A stretch of 64,000 nucleotides of DNA from Glandiceps talaboti (taxonomy: Eukaryota > Hemichordata > Enteropneusta > Spengelidae). The DNA is taken from the NCBI RefSeq assembly GCF_964340395.1, contig NC_135550.1:21475676-21539675 (forward strand), read 5' to 3'. This document shows positions 10,704 to 32,457 of this stretch, in pieces (the first letter of the stretch is position 1; the number at the start of each line of letters is the position of its first letter). Below the pieces are notes generated by a model. It was not told where the DNA came from and made no database searches. It was given only the letters and a program-made list of their open reading frames with translations. The translations under genes were made by a program, and so were the position numbers.

Positions 10704-11503
10704 AGTATACAATAGACATCGATGGAAAGATAAACAACAAGGTTCAGCCGCGTTGTTTATCTTTCCACCGGACGGGTGTCTATTGTACTTATGCCCGACA
10801 ATTCAGTTCACAGGATAGCAGAATTAGGCCACCTCACCCTTGCTAGACTAGATTAAGATAAAGTACACATTGTCCCACCCCTTGCCAGGCTAGATGATGA
10901 TAATACTGAGATAAAAGTGTACACATTCGCCATGAAACATCCACAAGCCCTGATAGGCTGAACAACGAGACGCGTACGTGTCTTATAATGTAGCTCATAT
11001 GAAGACCTGTGTAAAATTCGTTTTTTTTGAAATGTTTACCATTTCTTTTGAATGGTAACAGCTGTGCCCTCCTTACTGTGCAGTCACTACTCCATTCATG
11101 GTGCAGTAGTATGACTTATTTTTAATATTACTCGCCACAACTATTTTCCGTGATTAAGTTATCCTCGTAATTTTGGCAAACTATTTTGTTCCCGGCCGTA
11201 CTCTGCATGCATTTCATTCTTCAGACCATGGAGGCTCCCCTTCATATGGTTTCTGACTTTGCTGGACTGGTTTTACTTGAACTACAAAGGTCAACCCAAT
11301 TCACACCTTCTAAACCCCCTTTGTCTTACACTATCAAATACTGATAAGACTTCAGCAGCAACTAAGACAAGGAGTTGTATATACCATAGACAATAGAGGG
11401 GAGACTCTCCCCTCTACTGTCTATGGTTATACCCCGCTCCGGAAGAAGATTGCTAATCCTGCACATTTCAAACACCGAGTCAACATTTTGACAGCTAAAG
11501 GGG
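10704..11503 (+). mobile_element. Element with 5' foldback hairpin, copy 2
   Basis: Full-length relative of 1302-2097. The 5' hairpin is better preserved: GTATACAATAGACA...TGTCTATTGTAC, with inner arms GGAAAGATAAACAACAA and TTGTTTATCTTTCC. The 3' end reads GACAGCTAAAGGGG. It carries one insertion that copy 1 lacks, the micro-palindrome at 11383-11427. Confidence 0.8.
11383..11427. mobile_element. Micro-palindrome with CCATAGAC ends, copy 2, with empty site
   Basis: Arms ACCATAGACA.TAGAGGGGAGA and TCTCCCCTCTA.TGTCTATGGT with almost no loop. In the sister element the matching place (near 2001-2009) reads GTTATAACCC without it; here TATA flanks both sides. This is direct evidence for a 40-45-bp palindromic insertion with a 4-5-bp duplication. 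Confidence 0.8.
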
Positions 11504-11633
11504 ATACATTGTTGTCTGACGTACTTCAATTTATCAGGGTCATCCTTTTCTCTCTTTTTTTCTGTTTTTTCATTATCCGGCCGACCCAAAGTTTCACCCC
11601 CCACATCAACAACAACCAGATTTAAACTGAATG

Positions 11634-12497
11634 CCTCCCGTAAGGGAATCACTAATTTTGCAAACAACTCATTAAACTAAAAAAAACTATGATAACAGGC
11701 TTTGTTTTTTGGACAAGCGTGCTTTCTTAGGTTAATGTATGTAAGAGTGTATGATACTACTTAGTGCAGTCTTAAGATATAGCCTAATTACCGAAAATAA
11801 TTAATTATGCAAATTATTCATTAACACTGTAAGGTAAATCAATTAACTTTATAGAACATACACAATTTGTTATGGTTAATGTATGTACTGAATTGTATTG
11901 AAATTGAAGAAGGCAGTCGTAAGATATAGCCTAATTACCAAGAATCATTAATTATGCAAATTATTCATTAAAACTGAAAGGTACACCAACAAGCTTTACA
12001 GGACATATGCGATTGTTATGGTTAATGTGTGTACTGAATTATATTGGAATTGAAGTATGTATTCTTAACCGAAAATCATTAATTATGCAAATTATTCATT
12101 AACACCGTATGGTGCCTCAACAAACTTGATAGGACATATGTGTTTTCTTATGGTTAATATATGTACTAAATTATGTTGAATTTGAAGTATGTATTCTTAA
12201 GATATAGCCTAATTACCAAAAATAATTAATTATGCAAATTATTCATTAACGCTGTAAGATACATCAACGAATTTTATAGGACAAATGTATGTTGTTATGT
12301 TTAACGAATATACTAAATTATATTGAAATTGAAGAATGCAGTCTTAAGATATTGCGTAATTAGTTGATTTCATTAATATGCAAATTTCTCTAATTAAACA
12401 TTAACAGATCTGGCTCAAAACCTAATCAGGTCTAGCTATTACCCTAAAGATTATATATCCCAAATTTCATTACAGCCGATTTTTAGAAAATGATGAC

Positions 12498-12576
<79 letters not shown>

Positions 12577-12613
12577 TTCCCCTTTTAATACCTCCCGTAC
12601 CCTTACGGGAGGT
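11634..12613 (+). mobile_element. Non-autonomous element with internal minisatellite and GACA tract (pearl/Helentron-like)
   Basis: Ends are a perfect 13-bp inverted repeat, CCTCCCGTAAGGG and CCCTTACGGGAGG, and the right end also folds as CCTCCCGT-acccTT-ACGGGAGG. Inside, a degenerate unit of about 115-130 bp (with ATATAGCCTAATTACC and TTAATTATGCAAATTATTC) repeats about five times from 11718 to 12370, followed by a (GACA)n run at 12497-12574. This plan of terminal hairpin, tandem core and microsatellite matches pearl/CvE-type elements of molluscs and related Helitron-like elements. The assignment is inferred from structure alone; no Rep/helicase coding is present. Confidence 0.65.
12497..12574. 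repeat. (GACA)n microsatellite
   Basis: Pure tetranucleotide run of about 19 units near the 3' end of the element at 11634-12613. Confidence 0.95.
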
Positions 12614-13195
12614 AAAAATTAACTCCTCAATCGGAATCTGAAATAATGGCGTGCAATAGCTCTAGGTATATAGACTCCGTACTCTGAGGAAGCACTAGTT
12701 GAAGACGTGTCGGATCGGCGCACGATCTCCGAGCCGTGGTAAATATAGAGGCACCTTTCGTGAGGTTTAAATATTTTTTTGAAAATAGTTTAAATAGTTT
12801 TTGTTTCAGGTAGAACGTCTACCATTGCATATTTGAATATTAATCTACGCCTCACTATCACACATTTTATACACGAATCTTAGTTACGGAGCGCCCTTTG
12901 GGAGCGATCAGTTTTTACGGCCGGGGGTAGGCTGGTGACTTCTTGTTCGTGTTGTATTTAATAATAGTAACCCGCATGCGATTCATCCACAAAACAATCC
13001 AACCAACCCACCCCATCTGACAAATAAAAAAACACACTGACCCCCCCCCCCCCCCATCTGTTGACAAGAAACATTCTTCTTCTTCTTGCAAAAGACCGTG
13101 GCACTCTAGATTCTCAAAGCACAATACAGCACACTGCATAGTTAATTTTACTTGTTACATTTACAGTAATTTTAAGTGTATCTGGTAAATTGCTA
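12614..13195. other. No gene recognised; short poly-C run
   Basis: No coding exon or repeat family seen. A run of C lies at about 13040-13055. Confidence 0.5.
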
Positions 13196-13767
13196 GGGTG
13201 ACCCTAAAGCGAATGACAGCCCGAATGACGGAAAACGAATGACAGCATTTCCAGTATGTAAACAATGTTATAACACCCCTTTCTATATTCAGATAGTCGA
13301 ATGACACCCTCTGCACTGTGACAGCCGCCACTCTATAAATTAAGTGGAATGACAGCATTTTCAATGCTTTGGAACTGGAATGACAACATTTCTAGTATGT
13401 AAACAGTGGAATGACACCCTTTTCTACATATCAGTTAGTTGAAGGACACCCTCTGCACTGTAAAACGAGTGGAATGATAGCCGCCACTCTGTAAAATAAG
13501 TGGAATGACAGCATTTTCAATGCTTTGGAACTGGAATGACAGCATTTCCAGTATGTAAACAGTGGAATGACACCCCTTTCTACATTCAGTTAGTTGAATG
13601 ACACCCTCTGCACTGTAAATCCAGTGGAATGACAGTCGCCACTCTATAGCATAAGTGGAATGACAGCATTTCCAATTCTTTGGAACTGGAATGACAGCAT
13701 TTCCAGTATGTAAACAGTGGAATGACACCCCTTTCTACATTCAGTTACTTGAAGGGCACCCTCTGTT
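13196..13767 (+). mobile_element. Fragment of the 155-bp-unit foldback element (one arm)
   Basis: Starts with the same terminus as 52527 (GGGTGACCCTAAA, then GAATGACAGCCCGAATGACGG). It continues in 155-bp units: the marker TCAGTTAGTT begins at 13431, 13586 and 13741. Each unit has many GAATGACA motifs. The opposite arm is missing, so this copy is truncated. Confidence 0.8.
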
Positions 13768-14051
13768 TCATGATACGTCCCTGATAGTAGGGACAATTGT
13801 CAGAATCGAGTCCCGGATTACTCGATCCGTATGCAAGCAGGACTACTCACGCCCTTGCTTAATTAGTAATACTGAAGGGTGGGACGCGGCATCGAATAAG
13901 AACACCAAAGTGTCCTACCCCTTCTTTTTTTTTAGCAAATGTTGAGCTCGTGGAGACTGAATTTTCAAGATTCGAATCATTCGATCGCGCGAAAACAAAA
14001 GATAGGTAAGTAAATCATACTGCCGTTGGGGGCGCTATTCAATCGGTGCAC
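13768..14051. other. No feature recognised
   Basis: Short spacer between two elements. No coding or repeat signal that I can support. Confidence 0.4.
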
Positions 14052-14060
14052 TCCACAGCA

Positions 14061-14572
14061 TAGTCTTGCTGCTAGACGTTCGGCTTTCTTTCGATACTAT
14101 AAGCGAACGAAGTTCGCAGTGAGGGCTTGCCCGAACAGTCTAGCAAATGTCATTTTCAGACCGGACATTCCATTAAGATTACATTAAGCGGTGGGTTGGG
14201 CCATGTATGCATATATATACTTTAATATATTCAATCTCTGCATGCAGGTGTTGACAAACACACTTATGTCATTACTATGTCTTATCGGTTTATGGTAATT
14301 GTGAGTTTGATGAGTGTGTAGACGTTGTCATTCACACATTTCAGTTAATGCATTGGTGGTTATTTTAACAAGCCCCTCCTTAAGATGAATATGCATGAAA
14401 AATTAGCTATTGTCCTCTATTTGTGCTTGTCGCTAATGCGGTTCTCTGATTGGCAGTTATTTATATCCTGATGACATTTGCTGGACCTTGGATGTTCCAT
14501 CCTCGATAGCGATGTTCGGTATAGTGTGTCGTATTGTATCGGAAGAACATCCGAGGTCTAGCAGATAGACTA
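14061..14572 (+). mobile_element. TAGTCT-MITE, copy 3, complete, with 9-bp target duplication
   Basis: Terminal inverted repeats TAGTCTTGCTGCTAGAC at 14061 and its near-complement GTCTAGCAGATAGACTA ending at 14572. TCCACAGCA directly flanks both ends (14052-14060 and 14573-14581), a perfect 9-bp duplication. No coding frame. Duplications of 9 bp are typical of Mutator-like elements, so I infer a MULE-derived MITE. Confidence 0.85.
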
Positions 14573-14581
14573 TCCACAGCA

Positions 14582-16042
14582 CAGAGTACCGTTTTCCAGC
14601 GCGATTCGATCGAGTTAAATATATGTATTTCTCTGTGTATTATAATTAGATATTAATTATCGATTCAAGATACTGAAATAATTATACACAAGAACTGGAC
14701 GGAACTTTTTGATGATGATGTTATTCAATATTGTTATAGACACCAGAATTGTTGCCTCATGCCCTTGCATGGACATGCAAAAATATTCATGGTTTTAGTA
14801 ACCAAAAGTTGAATTGAATTGAAATTGATTTATTATCCAAAAAAATTAATTAATTAACATAACAATTATATCAAAAGGGAAAAGAATGAATTCGGATAAC
14901 AGGAGTCAGATGTCAGCAGTCATGATTTCGTTCACTGAGTTGTTGAAAATAATGTTATTTGTTCAGTTGTTGAAAATAATGTTATTCACTTTGTAAAAAT
15001 GGCGATCCCCCCTTCTTTGAGTCCCAAATTGAGGTGCCCCCCTTGATTTACCAACCCCAGGCGTAAAAACTGAGCGCTCCCTTATTCAAAAGAATCTCAA
15101 AAAGTTTCAAGTCCCACCCCAATGTAATAAGAACATTCGTTGCTCCCTTCAGACATCAGAATTTTAAAGACCCCCTTCACAAACCCAATTTTTTAAAACC
15201 TCATTTCTCCTTTAAAAAAAACCCCCATAATTTCTGTCCTTTCCCTTATTTACTTCTATTTCCTCCATATATTGTAATCCTAGAATTTGTTGTTGATGTT
15301 CTAATTAGCAAGGGACTGTATATAATACAAAAAATACACTTTGAAACTGGTTGATAATGAATAATACTTTATTAACCTGTTTAAAAGTGTACGTTTTTTG
15401 GTGTAATGGCTAGATTTTAATATGGTTACAATGAGTAAAGATAAATCATTGTATTTAGACTGACACCAGTCCCTCGGGAGATTTCTTCTTGAATCTCATA
15501 ATCTTCAACTGTTTTGAGTTTGTTTATATTCATTTTTAGTTTTGTCATTTTTTAAAAATTTGTCGATGTATTCGAATTTCTATATTCTCCAGTATTAGCT
15601 GTAGGCCTATCATGTACATACAGTATGTAGTGATCCTAACAGATTCTAATAAGTTTGTACTTAATGTAAAATATACTTAAAATTATGCCATTTGCCCAGA
15701 CACTTGGCCATCTGGCTTGACATGTTGTTGAAACCACTATGTCCAGTCAGATAACCAAGCCTCTGGACTACAATCCTGTCAGTAAAATACTGATCTTTTT
15801 TTAATAGCTAAACAAAATATCTGAATGAATTACGATATCAATGATTTGTAATGTGTTTTCTCCCGCTACGCCTTGCAAACGAATGTTGTCCACATGTTTT
15901 GCTTGTATGAGGGGGTACTTTAATATGAATGCATTTGATGTTGACCTTGAACACACTTGGCTATATATATAATAAAAAGCCATGTGTTATTTGTTGTATG
16001 GAGTAAGTCATTCATTGCAGCGACTAAGATTATGCATCATGT
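14582..16042. other. No gene recognised; possible retroposon tail
   Basis: Mostly AT-rich. The stretch at 14812-14905 (TTGAATTGAATTGAAATTG, then a GGGAAAAGAATGAATTCGGATAACAG block) resembles 32036-32128, suggesting a short dispersed repeat with a (TTGAA)n-like tail. No coding exon supported. Confidence 0.4.
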
Positions 16043-16285
16043 GATATTGCCTATCACTGAGTCAGTTATGTAATCTACCCTCCTATCTATGATTTTTTTT
16101 AATGTATTGTAATTTCTGTCTATAAATGTGATATGGTCCATCACTGAGACAGTTATGTGATCTATCCTCCTGCTCTATACATGCCATATCACAGGCATTC
16201 AAATCAATCTGTATGATTTTTTTTTTAATGTATTGTAAACTTATTTACTATACATTTAAAAAAAATCATACAGACTGATTCAAGT
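16043..16285. repeat. Diverged tandem duplication and hairpin
   Basis: TGATATTGCCTATCACTGAG (about 16041) recurs as TGATATGGTCCATCACTGAG (about 16129). Then ATCTGTATGATTTTTTTTTAA (about 16207-16228) pairs with TTAAAAAAAATCATACAGA (about 16255-16275) around an A/T-rich loop. Confidence 0.65.
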
Positions 16286-16430
16286 GCTTGTGTGCCATAT
16301 AGTCTGTATACAGGAAAACAGAACAGATATATTCCACCAAAATATATAAATGGACACAAATTTCTATATGAACAAAACACAACCTTTATCAGTACGTACC
16401 TCTTGACCACTCAGACAAATTTGTACTTAC

Positions 16431-16486
16431 TTTCCACATCTTGAAATGAGACGAACCTCATCGACTTGGGACATGCTTCTAATCAT
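16431..16486 (-). CDS. Possible orphan coding exon
   Basis: On the minus strand an acceptor TTTGTACAG precedes a 56-bp open frame (reads MIRSMSQVDEVRLISRCG) that ends in a strong donor GTAAGTA. Composition and splice signals look exonic, but I recognise no family and found no partner exon. It lies downstream of the ABCC10 poly(A) signal, so it would belong to an unseen gene or be a chance match. Confidence 0.25.
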
Positions 16487-16597
16487 CTGTACAAATACAT
16501 AGATTATGTAACATTGGTAAAAATTGATAACATCACTGTCTAACTGACAGTCCAAAGTTCATTTCATTTAAATCTGTTTATACTACTACAGAGCTCT

Positions 16598-16638
16598 GTA
16601 TTACCATAGACCTTTCGTGTAGGGGTCTATGGTATTAC
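16598..16638. mobile_element. Micro-palindrome with CCATAGAC ends, copy 3
   Basis: TACCATAGACC (16602-16612) pairs with GGTCTATGGTA (16624-16634) around a short centre that holds GTGTAGG, as in copy 1. The palindrome is bracketed by ATTA/TATTA on both sides as a direct repeat, again like a 5-bp target duplication. Confidence 0.7.
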
Positions 16639-16801
16639 TAGGTGGTTTAGAATATGTTGATTATTGGCAGTAGCACTGCCAGCAAGGTTTTTTAAAATGA
16701 TAATAAAGATATTTTGAGATTTGAGGTTGTTGAGATTGGCTTTGTTGTAGAAAAATAACAAATTCGGCAGACAGACAGACACATTCAATAAAATATTAGA
16801 T

Positions 16802-16807
16802 TTTATT
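16802..16807 (-). terminator. Candidate ABCC10 poly(A) signal
   Basis: AATAAA on the minus strand, 330 bp past the ABCC10 stop codon. Position and hexamer fit; no transcript evidence. Confidence 0.5.
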
Positions 16808-17136
16808 ACACTATACATTCATACAGTCTGTAAATATACAACAACACTGTAACAGAGAATCGAAAGACTGAAAATAGACTACATGATCCGTGGTACAGAT
16901 TCCTTGATTAATGGTATTGCACCTTTAATACTGTAACAAAGAAGCATCGGAAGGCAAGTCTTGGTACACAAACAACTCAACAAACAACTTTCTGGTTATA
17001 AATAAGTCGCTCACATTTTGATGAACTGAACTTCTTCGCCATAATTAACTTTTTTCAAGAACAGAAGCTGAAAGTTGATTTTTTATAGATTTTGTGTCAA
17101 GCCAAATCATATTTTCATATCATGATAAGCAAGCAG

Positions 17137-29637
<12,501 letters not shown>

Positions 29638-29774
29638 CCTTATGTACTCTTCTGGCTCCTCCTTTCTGTAGTTGGTAGACACTAGCTTGTTGAGTTAAGC
29701 TTGCACTGTGTAAAGGACAATGAGTGTACAAAAAGATAGTTACTTGGAATTAGCTTCATCTAAAGTTTTGAACT

Positions 29775-29776
<2 letters not shown>

Positions 29777-29808
<32 letters not shown>

Positions 29809-29875
29809 TACATATTAGACACACACATACATACCCACATTACATCTTTCAGAGAGAGAGAGAGAGAGAGAGAGA

Positions 29876-29911
<36 letters not shown>

Positions 29912-29990
29912 TACATACATACATACATACATACATACATACATACATACATACATACATACATACATACATACATACATACATACACAT
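29777..29990. repeat. Compound microsatellite (AC)n-(AG)n-(CA)n-(CATA)n
   Basis: Four adjoining simple repeats, the longest being about 20 CATA units at 29907-29986, 140 bp upstream of the ABCC10 start codon. Confidence 0.95.
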
Positions 29991-30254
29991 ACACATTATT
30001 AGACACACACAAATGTACAAATATAAATAAATCACACTCACAGAATTTGATAGGATGACAGAGTATATTATATGTGAAATCAAGACTCTTGTTTAAGATG
30101 ACTATGTTAGTAATTTTGCAGCTTTCCTAACTTAATTAATGCATTTGGCAATTCTAAATGCTTTAAAATCTTCCTGACTGGCTACATACACATTTGTGTG
30201 CGTCTAAAATTTATATTGGTACATTTGTGTGTGTCTAATATGTAATGTGCCTAT

Positions 30255-30344
30255 GTGTGTGTGTGTGTGTGTGCATGTGTGCACATGTGTGTGTGTGCGT
30301 GTGTGCATGTGTGCGCGCGCGCGTGTGTGTGTGTGTGCGTGTGC

Positions 30345-30379
<35 letters not shown>
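30255..30379. repeat. (GT)n microsatellite with GC-rich interruptions
   Basis: A GT run with GCAT and GCGCGC interruptions, an alternating purine-pyrimidine stretch able to adopt Z-DNA. Confidence 0.93.
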
Positions 30380-30381
<2 letters not shown>

Positions 30382-30651
30382 ATAACAAATTTAAAATTCC
30401 ACAAAACTGCACTGAACAATTATTTAAAACCAAGAGTCTATATATTATAGACTATGGGTTTTACCTAATGTAGAAAGGTCAAGGCCAGGTTAAGTGGCAG
30501 AGTTGCTACTCATTTCATTTCCAGAAAAAAAATTCTTGTAATAAAAGAGCTCGCAATTTTTTAATGCCCCACCCCTTTCATGAAACATGAATATTTTGGA
30601 TGCCCCTCTATTTTTCGTTGGGAAAACTTGAACCCCCCCCCCCTCACCACA

Positions 30652-30655
30652 CACA

Positions 30656-30688
<33 letters not shown>

Positions 30689-30689
30689 T
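30652..30689. repeat. (AC)n microsatellite
   Basis: Short AC run preceded by a C9 tract at 30633-30642. Confidence 0.9.
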
Positions 30690-31372
30690 CACTAAATACT
30701 ATGACTACAGTGATTTCAACTCCAGTACATGACATGTTGTAAACAGTAACATAGGTACTTCCTTCGTTCTATCTGAATAGATAACATGGCCCTCTATAAT
30801 TGAATTGTGTTTTTTTCCTGTTTGATATTACAGTACAATCGCTAAGTGACTGATCGATCATCTCATCAATAATATTTTTATGAAGTAGCTGCAATTACTT
30901 GTAACGTATTTTTCTTGGTTTCGGGGATTGTACTGTAAAATAATAAGATTACATGAGCAACACGAAGCAATCGAGGTATAATTTTATACTCTATTTGCTG
31001 GAAACATTATACAGGCTAAATATATGTCCTACCATAGTGTACGAACCCGATCAGAACAGCTGGGGTAGATGTTACCACTTTGCGACAATAAAATCCCTCG
31101 TTGTCGTAAACTCACTAATTTTACCTTTAAAACATAAATCTGAAAGTGAAATATCTCATTCATTTATGTTACTTAGGAAAAGAGTATATTGATTCACCAT
31201 TTAATTGTTCTAAACTATAAGACAGACTGTAATATTTTGCGACAAAACTCACTGTTTGTTGGTATCACCTTTTCCGTTGACGTTGGCATTAGATTCAGAT
31301 TCATTACATATTCATATCATGCTAATCCGGATTGTGATAAGATGCACATGGCGATTAGCATGTTTGGTCATA

Positions 31373-31622
31373 GGGAGCCCAGGATCCAGGGACCATGTTA
31401 CAAACAAACAATACATGGGTCCTAAATGGAATATCTATATACATGTATATACATGTATGTATATATGATATATATATGGGCCTGTATACTATGTTTCTAT
31501 ATATACTCATCCTTACAAACAACATTGTTGTACATATTTTTCCATGAGTATAAAATCATACTTCATACTCATGATGCATATTTGTTTGTTTATTTGTAAC
31601 ATGGTTCTTGTGCTCCCTGTAG
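31373..31622. repeat. Imperfect inverted repeat in the divergent interval
   Basis: GGGAGCCCAGGATCCAGGGA followed by CCATGTTACAAACAAAC (31373-31410) resembles the reverse complement of 31580-31620 (which gives GGGAGCACAAGAACCATGTTA). Arms are diverged and about 170 bp apart; it may be an old MITE. Confidence 0.4.
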
Positions 31623-32457
31623 TTTGGTACGGGTAGACTGTCTGTGATGTACAAAGCCAATATTCCAACGAATAATGGAAATAGAAATTGCCGATCATGC
31701 ATGACGTATGGTAGATACTTTTACACTGATCACGACTCATGGGAAATAAAAAGTACTGATGTACAGTTACATAGCCTTTAATATTGAGTTATACTCATAG
31801 TGTAGGTATTCCAAACACCAGAGACCGATTTTGATGGAATTGCTCATGCCTTACGTGACATTCTTTGAAACCATCCACTACCATTGAGCAAGATCCAAGG
31901 GCAGGGTGAAACTATAATATATTTTAACTGATATGCAAATAAGGTTCATCAATATGCAATAGTTCATTCAAAGTCTTGTAAGCCAACGTCAACCAGTGTT
32001 TCGATACACGTACACTTGTACTGTCGACTTATTGATTTGAATTGAATAATATTTATTACCCGAAAAAATAACATCCCAAATGTAAATATTCGTTTATCGA
32101 AAGGGAAAATATTTTAAATCGGACAACAGCTATGCTATCACGTCTGATCCCTAGAAATGATCAGTAATCTTGGATGCAAATTACTGTTGAAATATATAGT
32201 CTAGTTCCCGACGACTGCATTCCGATTTTACAATACGTTATATTCACACATTACTAAATGTATGAAGTTCGTTATTTACTTGTACTCCAGCATAGACATT
32301 TTACATCAGTGTTCTGGAAAATCACATCATAAAATGTAAAGCTGGTACTGATTCTGAATCTGATTTTTAGTTTAGGTTAGCCTCGTTCTGAGTCTCAAGT
32401 AATGCAGCCATTTTGTATTTTCCACGGAAAGCTAGCATAAACTAAAGCTGTAAGGCC

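Larger units (their letters stand above)
29638..32457. promoter_or_regulatory. Divergent promoter region between ABCC10 and ZNF318
   Basis: A 2.8-kb interval separates the two start codons, which point away from each other. The ABCC10 side holds a probable 5'UTR acceptor at about 29670 and then microsatellites to 30690. The ZNF318 side (30700-32457) has no repeat array; a YY1-like GCAGCCATTTT lies at 32404, 54 bp before the ATG. No TATA box is convincing. A CpG-poor, partly shared promoter is inferred from layout. Confidence 0.5.

Noticed and set aside
13955-14000. tRNA-like B-box (GATTCGAATC)
   Set aside because: No matching A-box or cloverleaf could be folded around it.
29638-29682. Extending ABCC10 upstream to a start at 29682
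   Set aside because: That codon is GTG. The ATG at 29637 aligns with the start of human ABCC10, and an acceptor-like CTACAG falls between the two.
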